From the NCBI GenBank assembly GCA_050329415.1, contig JBHJOS010000070.1:1-16886 (forward strand): a stretch of DNA of 16,886 nt. The letters are read 5' to 3'. The translations under genes and the position numbers were made by a program. This document shows, piece after piece, positions 6,850-13,456 of the stretch (within the stretch, counting starts at the first letter, position 1; every line of letters begins with the position of its first letter). Under the pieces are notes generated by a model. That model was not told the origin of the DNA. It did no database searches and saw only the letters and a program-made list of their open reading frames with translations. The DNA is from JANNOG01 sp050329415. GTDB taxonomy: Bacteria > Actinomycetota > Actinomycetes > Actinomycetales > JBBAYJ01.

Positions 6850-6855
6850 AGGAGG
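6850..6855 (+). promoter_or_regulatory. Strong ribosome binding site of sepH
   Basis: AGGAGG, a full complement of the 16S rRNA tail, sits 4 bases before ATG 6860. It fixes the sepH start and excludes the longer upstream reading frame. Confidence 0.75.
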
Positions 6856-6859
6856 ACGG

Positions 6860-8218
6860 ATGGAGACGTTGCGACTGGTGGACGTGGCCGATGACGGCCA
6901 GCTCGTCCTCATGTCCCGCGACGGCACCCGCTACCTGCTGCCCGTCGACGCGGAGGTGCGGGGGGCCGTCCGCCGCGACCGGGTCCGTCCGGCCGAGGAG
7001 GACCGCCCCGACCGACCCGGCCCACGCGAGGTCCAGGCCCGGATCCGGGCCGGTGCGGACGCGCACGAGGTGGCCGCCGCCACCGGTCTCGACCTCGACT
7101 ACGTCCACCGCTTCGAGGGACCCGTCCTGGCCGAGCGCCGCCACGTCGCCGAGCTCGCGCGCTCCCTGCCGGTCCACCGCGACCCGGGCGCTCGCCCGGC
7201 CTCCCTGGAGTCCGTGGTCCTGGCCGCCCTCAGCGATGCCGGCCATGACCCCGACCGGGTGGCCTGGGACTCCCGCCGGGTCGAGGGCACCCGATGGGAC
7301 GTCGAGGTCGTCACCGGCCCTCGCGACGACGCGGCCGCCGGCCCGGTCCGGGCCACCTGGCGGATCGACGTGGCGACCCGTGCCCTGGACGAGGTGGACG
7401 AGGCCGCCCGGCGGCTGACAGCCCTGGAGCGCCGCCGGCTGTCGCCGGTGCGGGACCGGGTGTTCGACATCGAGGCCGGCCGCTCGCGGCGCCAGCAGGC
7501 CCCGGCCGACGACTCCGACGGCTCGGCCACGGCATCGATCCTCGAGGCGCTGGCGCTGCAGCGGGGCCGGCGCCCCGGCGAGGTCCGCGACGGCGAACGT
7601 CAGACGTCGCCGGGTGGCGCCCCCGGTCATGCCCCGGCCGAGGGGTCCTCGCCGCGGCCCGGCGCCCAGGTGACTGCTCTCGCCCCGCGGCCCGCGGCGC
7701 CCGGTGACGGCCGGTCCGCTCCCCGGGTCCCGGCGGCGGACGAGGTGCCGGAGGCGGGCGTCCCGGCGACCGAGGGGCCCGCCATCGAGCCTTCCCTGCT
7801 CGGCGAGCTCGACCTCGAACGACCCGAGCCGGCCCCGCCGGTCCGGCCCGCGCGCGTCGGCCGCAACGGGCGCCCCGGACCCCGGACCGTCGTGGTGGCG
7901 CCCTCGCCGCACCCGCCCCAACGGGCGCCCGCGGCACCGGAGCCGGCGGCGTCCCGCGAGCCCGAGACCACCCAGCCCGAGACCACCGAGCCCGAGGTCA
8001 CTCACGAACCCGAGGTCACCGAGCCGACGGCCGGCAGGTCCCGGTCGGCCGAGGCCGCCGCCGAACCCACCGCTCCCGGGCCGGCCGCTTCCGAGCCCAC
8101 CGTCCCGGAGCCCGCTGCCCCCGAGCCGGCAGCGGCCCGGCGCGGCACCCGACGTCGCCGGGCCGCCGTCCCCAGCTGGGACGACATCGTCTTCGGGGCC
8201 CGGGTCGACGACGACTGA
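6860..8218 (+). CDS. sepH: Septation protein SepH (DUF3071)
   Basis: 452 residues. SepH binds FtsZ and promotes filament assembly during actinobacterial division. The opening METLRLVDVADDGQLVLMSRDGTRYLLPVD is the classic DUF3071 start. A helix-turn-helix-like stretch follows (AGADAHEVAAATGLDLDYVHRFEGPV, about 74-99), which in Streptomyces SepH is needed to act on FtsZ. From about residue 210 to 435 the chain is Pro/Ala/Glu-rich and disordered. A conserved C-terminal PSWDDIVFGAR closes it. The ATG at 6860 is chosen because AGGAGG at 6850-6855 precedes it and the family starts here. The gene is divergent from hemH, a pairing also seen nearby in Streptomyces. Confidence 0.93.
   Translation: METLRLVDVADDGQLVLMSRDGTRYLLPVDAEVRGAVRRDRVRPAEEDRPDRPGPREVQARIRAGADAHEVAAATGLDLDYVHRFEGPVLAERRHVAELARSLPVHRDPGARPASLESVVLAALSDAGHDPDRVAWDSRRVEGTRWDVEVVTGPRDDAAAGPVRATWRIDVATRALDEVDEAARRLTALERRRLSPVRDRVFDIEAGRSRRQQAPADDSDGSATASILEALALQRGRRPGEVRDGERQTSPGGAPGHAPAEGSSPRPGAQVTALAPRPAAPGDGRSAPRVPAADEVPEAGVPATEGPAIEPSLLGELDLERPEPAPPVRPARVGRNGRPGPRTVVVAPSPHPPQRAPAAPEPAASREPETTQPETTEPEVTHEPEVTEPTAGRSRSAEAAAEPTAPGPAASEPTVPEPAAPEPAAARRGTRRRRAAVPSWDDIVFGARVDDD
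7958..8029 (+). repeat. Degenerate Glu-Pro repeat in the SepH linker
   Basis: Residues 367-390 are built from short Glu-Pro-Glu-x-Thr units (EPETTQPETTEPEVTHEPEV and onward), encoded by near-identical 12- to 15-base blocks. This is an acidic disordered stretch; its length is likely variable between strains. Confidence 0.7.
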
Positions 8219-8230
8219 GCCGCGACAGGT

Positions 8231-8248
8231 GGCTGGGTCCGACCAGCC
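8231..8248. terminator. Possible bidirectional terminator between sepH and the phosphatase gene
   Basis: A 6-bp perfect stem, ggctgg / ccagcc, with a 6-base loop. It lies in the 57-bp gap between two converging genes, where a shared terminator is expected. No T-run is present and the stem is short. Confidence 0.35.
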
Positions 8249-8275
8249 GGTGGTCGCACTGGTGCGGGCACTCGT

Positions 8276-9442
8276 CTACCGCACGTCGACGAGCAGCGGA
8301 ACCTCGACCTCCTCCGCGGTGAGCGATCCGTGCCACCCGACGAGGGCCAGGACGTCGCGCCGGTGGCGGCGGGAGTCCAGGACGACCACCCGGCCGCGGG
8401 CCAGGACAACCAGCTCGCCGGCCCGGGCCAGCGCCCTCGGGTCCGGCGCCGCGCCGAACCAGCCGCGGGCGACTGCGTCGGCCCGGGTGAGGACCTCGAC
8501 GGCGTCCCCCAGGCCGTCGCGCCACCGGTCGGCGACCTCGGCCTGCCGCCCGGGCTCGGGCCACAGGTAGACGGTCCTGGGCTCGCCCCCGGCGCGGCGC
8601 ACCCCCGCTGTGAGGTCCGGCCGGGTCGCGACGTCGACCCGGTTCGCGACCGGCACGTCGACCATCCCGTGGTCCGCCGTGACGAGGATCAGGGTGCCCG
8701 GCGGGCACGCCGCCGACAACCGGGCCAGCTGCCGGTCGAGGTCCTCCAGCTGGCGGGTCCACTCCAGCGACTCCGACCCGCGGTCGTGACCGGTCCGGTC
8801 CAGCTCCCCCCAGTAGAGGTAGACGAGGGACCGCTCCCCGGTCCGCAGTGCCCGGGCGGTGGCGTCGACACGCGCCCCGAGCGACTCGGCGGCGGCATAG
8901 CGACCGCCCCGCAACGCCGCCGCCGTGAGGCCGGACCCGTCGAACGCCTTCGGGCCGACCCGGACGACGGACACGCCGGCTGCGGCCGCGGTCTCGAACA
9001 CCGTCGGGCACTGCTGCCACTCCCGGGGGTCGAGGTCGTCGGGCCACTGCAGCTGGTTGACCACCCGGTCCCGCTCCGGGTCCAGGACGTCGTACCCGAC
9101 GACGCCGTGCCGGCCCGGCGGCAGCCCCGTGCCGAGGGTGGCCAGACTGGCCGCCGTGGTCGACGGGAAGGCCGACGTCAGGCGTGGCAGCAGGCCCGGC
9201 GGGTGGTGTTCGGCCAGCCCGCGCAGGTAGGGAGCGTGACCTCCCCTGGCCTCGAGGAGCGCGGCGCCGAGCCCGTCGACCAGGACGACGACGACCGCCC
9301 GGCAGTCCGAGGCGACCGCCCCCAGCCCGAGGCTGTCCCGGTGACCCGGGACCCCGAGCCGGGCCGCGGCCGACGGCAGCACCTCGGCGAGGCTGGCGAC
9401 CCCGTAGCGCGGCGGCGACCACTGCCCGCCCGCCGCCGTCAC
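8276..9442 (-). CDS. Alkaline phosphatase superfamily hydrolase (nucleotide pyrophosphatase/phosphodiesterase type)
   Basis: 388 residues from GTG 9442. The metal and nucleophile signature of the NPP/phosphodiesterase branch is present. VVVVLVDGLGAALL carries the first metal-binding aspartate (D56). LTSAFPSTTAASLATLGTG carries the nucleophile threonine (T95 or T96). The GVVGYDVLDPERDRVVNQLQW block is typical of this actinobacterial group. LYWGELDRTGHDRGSES and LVTADHGMVDVP supply the remaining Asp/His ligands. It most likely cleaves a phosphodiester or phosphomonoester; the natural substrate is unknown. I see no signal peptide, so it is probably cytoplasmic. The GTG overlaps the DUF5998 stop (GTGA), so the two are cotranslated. 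Confidence 0.88.
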   Translation of the reverse strand: MTAAGGQWSPPRYGVASLAEVLPSAAARLGVPGHRDSLGLGAVASDCRAVVVVLVDGLGAALLEARGGHAPYLRGLAEHHPPGLLPRLTSAFPSTTAASLATLGTGLPPGRHGVVGYDVLDPERDRVVNQLQWPDDLDPREWQQCPTVFETAAAAGVSVVRVGPKAFDGSGLTAAALRGGRYAAAESLGARVDATARALRTGERSLVYLYWGELDRTGHDRGSESLEWTRQLEDLDRQLARLSAACPPGTLILVTADHGMVDVPVANRVDVATRPDLTAGVRRAGGEPRTVYLWPEPGRQAEVADRWRDGLGDAVEVLTRADAVARGWFGAAPDPRALARAGELVVLARGRVVVLDSRRHRRDVLALVGWHGSLTAEEVEVPLLVDVR

Positions 9443-10122
9443 GGTTGGCGGGCGGTGGCTGCCGAGAGTGCCCCGGCGAAGGCCAGGGCGGCGTCGACGG
9501 CAGGGCGACCCTCGGCCGCGGCGCTGACCCGCAGCGACAGGTCGTCCGCGGTCACCGATCCGGTGTACCCGTGGTCGGCGTCGCAGTCGGGGTTGTCGCA
9601 GGCGGCCGGCTCCAGGTCGATCCGGCTCGCGATCCCCCACGCGACCCCGATCGTGACCTCCAGCGGCGGGGTGCCGGGCCGGTGGCCCTCCGGCCGGTCG
9701 ACGATGTGCGTGGTGACGACCCCGTGGATCCGGGACAGCGGGATCGCCTCGGCGGTGACGGCCGCGTAGGTGCGGGCCGCCGCCACGGGCGGGGCGTCCG
9801 GGTCCACCGCCACCGGCCCGTGGCGGTCGGCGTCCGGGGAGTCGGTGTGGTCGTCGGCGTGCACGATGACGAGCCTGGTCTCGGTGAGGGCGAGGACGGT
9901 GACATGGCGCCGCAGGTCGTCGTCGACGTCGAAGGTCGTCTCGAGGTGGACCAGATGGGCGGCCACGGCCTCCCCGGCCAGGGTGGAGCGCAGCACGTCG
10001 GAGACCACCGCGGGGTAGAACCCCGCCCGGTCGATCTCGGTCCGCAGGGCGCGGGGCAGCTCCCGCCGCCCGTCGGACCCCGAGGCATGCACCGCGTTGG
10101 AGCGGCGGCCTGGCTCTCGCAT
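9439..10122 (-). CDS. DUF5998 family protein
   Basis: 227 residues from the ATG at 10122 (MREPGRR). An in-frame ATG at 10131 would add three residues, but the GAGAGG at 10132-10137 abuts that codon and is 9 bases from 10122, so 10122 is preferred. Conserved-looking segments are LRTEIDRAGFYPAVVSDVLRSTLAGE, HLVHLETTFDVDDDLRRHVTVLALTETRLVIVHADDH and a C-terminal AACDNPDCDADHGYTGSVTADDLSLRVSAAAEG. The last holds two cysteines and several acidic residues that might bind metal. I match this by eye to DUF5998, for which I know no established activity. It lies between the acyltransferase (13-base gap) and the phosphatase (4-base overlap), suggesting a three-gene operon. Confidence 0.75.
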   Translation of the reverse strand: MREPGRRSNAVHASGSDGRRELPRALRTEIDRAGFYPAVVSDVLRSTLAGEAVAAHLVHLETTFDVDDDLRRHVTVLALTETRLVIVHADDHTDSPDADRHGPVAVDPDAPPVAAARTYAAVTAEAIPLSRIHGVVTTHIVDRPEGHRPGTPPLEVTIGVAWGIASRIDLEPAACDNPDCDADHGYTGSVTADDLSLRVSAAAEGRPAVDAALAFAGALSAATARQP

Positions 10123-10131
10123 GAGCGGCAT

Positions 10132-10137
10132 CCTCTC
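10132..10137 (-). promoter_or_regulatory. Ribosome binding site deciding the DUF5998 start
   Basis: GAGAGG on the minus strand overlaps the stop codon of the upstream acyltransferase gene. It is optimally spaced (9 bases) from ATG 10122 and directly adjacent to the alternative ATG 10131. Confidence 0.6.
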
Positions 10138-12676
10138 AGCCCGGGGCGGCACCCAGGGCGCGACGCCCGGTGTCCGGGCGGTTCGGGGCGGGTGCGACGC
10201 TCGCGCGGGCGCCCCGCACCTCGCAGCCGCCCGGGTGCGCCACCACCGGTTCCAGCACCAGGTGGGCCACCTGCGGCAGGTCCTCGGCCAGCAGGCAGGC
10301 TCGGCCGACGGTGGCGTGCAGCGCCCGGAGGTCCACGGGATCGCGTCCGCCGTGACCCGAGAGCAGGGGCGCCGCCCGCACCTCGGCGACGAGGTCGGCG
10401 ACGTCGCCCTCGCGGACCGGGGCGATCCGGTAGGCGACGTCACCGAGCAGATCGGCGGTCTCCCCGGCCACGGCGAAGCTCACCAGGGGACCGAAGAGGG
10501 AGTCCTCGGTCGTCGTGATGCGGCAGGCCACGCCCGGCTGAGGCGGTGCGCCGGGCGCGTCCGGGGCCAGGCGCAGGCCGTAGCACTGCAGCAGGTACGA
10601 CACCTCGTCGCGGCTGAGGTCCCGGCCGAACGGGTGCCGCTGGAGGACGTCCTCCACCAGCCGCCGGGCGTGCGCCGTCGCCGCCCCGGTGACACCCGGG
10701 CCCACGAGCGCGTCGGAGTCGGCCCCGGGCAGGCGCTGCCATGCCCGGGCCACCGCCGGCCCGGGGTCGCGACGTCGCCAGGCGGCGTAGCGGATGACGG
10801 CGGCCAGCGCCCGCACCGCGTCCTCCGGCAGCGACAGCGACGGCACGGGCGGGCGGCCGGCCTCGGCGGGCAGGAACCGGGTGGACATCGCGCAGGCGAC
10901 CGTCGGCTTGCCCGGGACCGAACGGATGACCCGGGACAGCTCCTCGGCGCCGCCGGACAGCGGGGGCGCGAGACATGCGACGACAGCGTCGCAGGCCGGG
11001 TCGGCCTGCACCTCGGCGACGACGGCGGCCAGTTCTTCCACCGGCGCGTCGTAGGGCACCCAGCGCGGCACGCCCGCCAGCGGAAGCCGCCAGGACTGGC
11101 AGGCGTCGGCGGCGAGGGCGGTGAGGGCCGGCGAGTTCCCGACGACGCCGACCCGGTCGCCCGCGGGCAGCGGCTGGGACAGCAGGACCTGGGCGACGTC
11201 GAACAGCTGGTGCAGGTTCTCGGTGCGGATGACCCCCGTCTGGCGGAGCATGGCGTCGAAGGCCGCCGGCGGAGCCTGCGACGGGGGGATCTCGTGCCCG
11301 GGTGGCACGCCGTACCCGCTGGTCCCGCTCTTGACCACGAGCAGCGGCTTGCGGGCGGCGAGCGCGCGCGCGACCCGCCCGAACTTCCGTGGGTTGCCGA
11401 CGCTCTCCAGGTAGAGCCCGACCACCTCGGTCCGCTCGTCGTCGAGCCAGTACTGCAGGCAGTCGTTGCCCGAGACGTCGGCCCGGTTGCCTGCGGAGAC
11501 GAACGAGGACAGGCCGAGTCCCCGCCGGGCGGCGCTGGCCAGGACGGCGACCCCGAGCGCCCCGGACTGGCTGAACAGGGCGAGGCCGCCGGGGGGTGGC
11601 AGCTCGGGCGCGATCGAGGCGTTGAGGCGGACCGCGGGGTCGGTGTTGAGCAGCCCGAAGGAGTTGGGGCCGAGGACCCGCACCCCGTTCGCGCGGGCCT
11701 CGCGGACGAGCGCGGCCTGCAGCCGGCGACCCTCGTCCCCGGTCTCGGCGAAGCCGCCGGACACGACGACGACGCCCCGCACGCCCCGGCGGGCGCAGTC
11801 GGCGACGATCCGCCGGACATCCGGCGCGGGGACGGCGACCACGGCGAGGTCCAGCGGGTCCGCCACGTCGTCGACGCTGCGGTGGACGGCGAACCCGTCG
11901 ATCGTGTCGGCGGTGTGGTGGACGACGTGCACCGGCCCCGTGAAGCCACCCGCCCGCAATCCGGCCAGCAGCCGCCGGCCGATCGACTGCGACCGTCGGC
12001 TGCTCACCCCGACCAGCACCACCGACCGGGGGTTGAGCAGGGCGTGCATGCTGCGAGCCTCGGCTCGGTGCTCGCGGGAGAGCATGACCGCGACCGACCG
12101 CTCGGTGGGGTCGAGGGCGAACTCCACGGAGACGACCCCGTCCTCCAGCCGGTGGGCGAGGTCGTACCCCGCCTCCCGGAACACCGCGAGCATCTTGGAG
12201 TTCTCGGGCAGCACGAGGGCCTCGAACCGGGTGATGCCGTTCTCGCGGGCGGCCGCGGCGAGGTGTTCCAGCAGGATCGAGCCGATCCCCCGCCCCTGGT
12301 GGTGGTCGGAGATGTTGAAGGCGACCTCGGCGGTCCTCGCGCCGTCGGCCTCGGGCTCGCCGAGCCCCTCGTAGCGGCCGACGCCGACGATCTCCCCGCC
12401 GAGGGTGACGACCAGAGCGACCCGCTGGACATGGTCGACGTGGGTGAACCGCCGGACGTCGGCGTCGGTCAGGTGCGGCTTCGGGGCGAAGAACCGGAAG
12501 AAGATCGACTCCGCGCTCTGGGCGTCGTGGAAGCGGCGCAGGCGGTCGTCGTCACCGGGGGTGATGGGCCGGACGTGGGCGGTGGCGCCGTCGCGCAGCA
12601 CCACGTCGGCCTCCCAGTGGGCCGGGTACGCCGCGGGGGCCGGCGGGGCCGGGTCCCGCGCGGCACGCTCCGCCAT
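10136..12676 (-). CDS. GNAT acetyltransferase fused to an acyl-CoA-synthetase-like (NDP-forming) region; probable protein lysine acetyltransferase
   Basis: 846 residues. Residues 25-190 are a GNAT domain with the acetyl-CoA loop QGRGIGS (127-133) and a GNAT-type ENSKMLAVFREAGY. Residues 205-345 are a CoA-binding Rossmann domain (SVVLVGVS, RVLGPNSFG). Residues 355-500 resemble succinyl-CoA-ligase flavodoxin domain 1 (GLALFSQSGALGVAVL). A second ligase domain (505-640) and a C-terminal ATP-grasp-like piece (665-830) follow. GNAT/acyl-CoA-synthetase fusions in bacteria (Pat/PatA, MaKat) acetylate lysines of metabolic enzymes such as acetyl-CoA synthetase, with the ligase half acting as a regulatory sensor. 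The SHTG phosphohistidine loop of active ligases reads PPGHEIPPS (458-466) here. The ATP-grasp core between CYGLRLAP and DSLFGPLVSF appears deleted. The gene is divergent from the nitroreductase gene and heads the DUF5998/phosphatase operon. Confidence 0.87.
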   Translation of the reverse strand: MAERAARDPAPPAPAAYPAHWEADVVLRDGATAHVRPITPGDDDRLRRFHDAQSAESIFFRFFAPKPHLTDADVRRFTHVDHVQRVALVVTLGGEIVGVGRYEGLGEPEADGARTAEVAFNISDHHQGRGIGSILLEHLAAAARENGITRFEALVLPENSKMLAVFREAGYDLAHRLEDGVVSVEFALDPTERSVAVMLSREHRAEARSMHALLNPRSVVLVGVSSRRSQSIGRRLLAGLRAGGFTGPVHVVHHTADTIDGFAVHRSVDDVADPLDLAVVAVPAPDVRRIVADCARRGVRGVVVVSGGFAETGDEGRRLQAALVREARANGVRVLGPNSFGLLNTDPAVRLNASIAPELPPPGGLALFSQSGALGVAVLASAARRGLGLSSFVSAGNRADVSGNDCLQYWLDDERTEVVGLYLESVGNPRKFGRVARALAARKPLLVVKSGTSGYGVPPGHEIPPSQAPPAAFDAMLRQTGVIRTENLHQLFDVAQVLLSQPLPAGDRVGVVGNSPALTALAADACQSWRLPLAGVPRWVPYDAPVEELAAVVAEVQADPACDAVVACLAPPLSGGAEELSRVIRSVPGKPTVACAMSTRFLPAEAGRPPVPSLSLPEDAVRALAAVIRYAAWRRRDPGPAVARAWQRLPGADSDALVGPGVTGAATAHARRLVEDVLQRHPFGRDLSRDEVSYLLQCYGLRLAPDAPGAPPQPGVACRITTTEDSLFGPLVSFAVAGETADLLGDVAYRIAPVREGDVADLVAEVRAAPLLSGHGGRDPVDLRALHATVGRACLLAEDLPQVAHLVLEPVVAHPGGCEVRGARASVAPAPNRPDTGRRALGAAPG

Positions 12677-12773
12677 GTCGGCACCGTACCCGGGTGCCGC
12701 GACGATGCCGCCGTGGCATGAGTTCGATCACTCGCACCGCGGTGGCGACCGGGGGGTGCGGCAGTCTCGGCGG

Positions 12774-13391
12774 GTGGAGTTCGCCGAGGTGCTGCGGCGG
12801 CGGCGGATGGTGCGCCGCTACGAGGCGGCGCGCGCCGTGCCCGACGAGGTGGTGGAGCGGCTGCTGCGGGCTGCGACCCGGGCGCCGAGCGCGGGGTTCA
12901 GCCAGGGCGTGGACCTGCTGGTGCTGCGGTCGGAGGCGGACCGGCGGCGGTTCTGGGTGAGCCAGGCCGGTGCGGCGGCGGGGGCGCCCTCGGCGTGGCT
13001 GGCCGGCATGGCAGCGGCCCCGCTGGTCGTCGCCGTGCTGTCGTCACCCGACACCTACCTCGACCGGTACGCGGCGGGCGACAAGACCGCGGCGGGCACG
13101 CGGCAGGGGCCCGACGCCTGGCCGATCCCGTACTGGGACGTCGACGCCGGCATGTCGGCGCTGCTGATCCTGCTGGCCGCCGTCGACGAGGGCCTGGGTG
13201 CCTGCTTCTTCGGGCTGCGGACCGACGGCGGGCACGAGCGGTTCGCCGCGGCGTTCGCCGTACCGCCCGGGCGCCGCTGCGTCGGCGCGGTCACGGTCGG
13301 GCACCCGGCTGACGGTGAGCAGCCCGAGTCGTCGGCCACCCGGCGGGTCCGGCGTCCGCTCGACGACGTCGTCCACGAGGGCCGCTGGTGA
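12774..13391 (+). CDS. Nitroreductase family FMN protein
   Basis: 205 residues from GTG 12774 (VEFAEVLRRRRMVRRYEA); a GTG at 12756 is a less likely alternative. The family markers are the basic RRRRMVRRY that contacts the FMN phosphate (about 9-17), ATRAPSAGFSQGVDLLVL (about 37-54) and the C-terminal LAAVDEGLGACFFGL (about 137-151). A long insert between them (DKTAAGTRQGPDAWPIPYWDVD) is typical of a mycobacterial/actinobacterial subgroup. Such proteins are flavin oxidoreductases using NAD(P)H; the natural substrate is unknown. The stop overlaps a GTG (GTGA at 13388) that is in frame with parC, so parC may be coupled to it. Confidence 0.85.
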   Translation: MEFAEVLRRRRMVRRYEAARAVPDEVVERLLRAATRAPSAGFSQGVDLLVLRSEADRRRFWVSQAGAAAGAPSAWLAGMAAAPLVVAVLSSPDTYLDRYAAGDKTAAGTRQGPDAWPIPYWDVDAGMSALLILLAAVDEGLGACFFGLRTDGGHERFAAAFAVPPGRRCVGAVTVGHPADGEQPESSATRRVRRPLDDVVHEGRW

Positions 13392-13456
13392 CCGCCGGGG
13401 CGACACGCCCGGCGGCCGACGGCCGGGGACCTGGCCGGAGACGTCACAATCACGGC

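Noticed and set aside
10097..12721. An 874-codon plus-strand open frame opposite the acetyltransferase
   Set aside because: The minus strand shows clear GNAT and ligase motifs. The plus frame is a shadow rich in Arg/Gly/Asp with no domain.
13388..13456. parC start at GTG 13388 overlapping the nitroreductase stop
   Set aside because: The extra 23 residues are Arg/Gly/Ala-rich and unlike the family start, and similarity begins only at about residue 9 of the shorter form. It is kept as an alternative in the parC entry.
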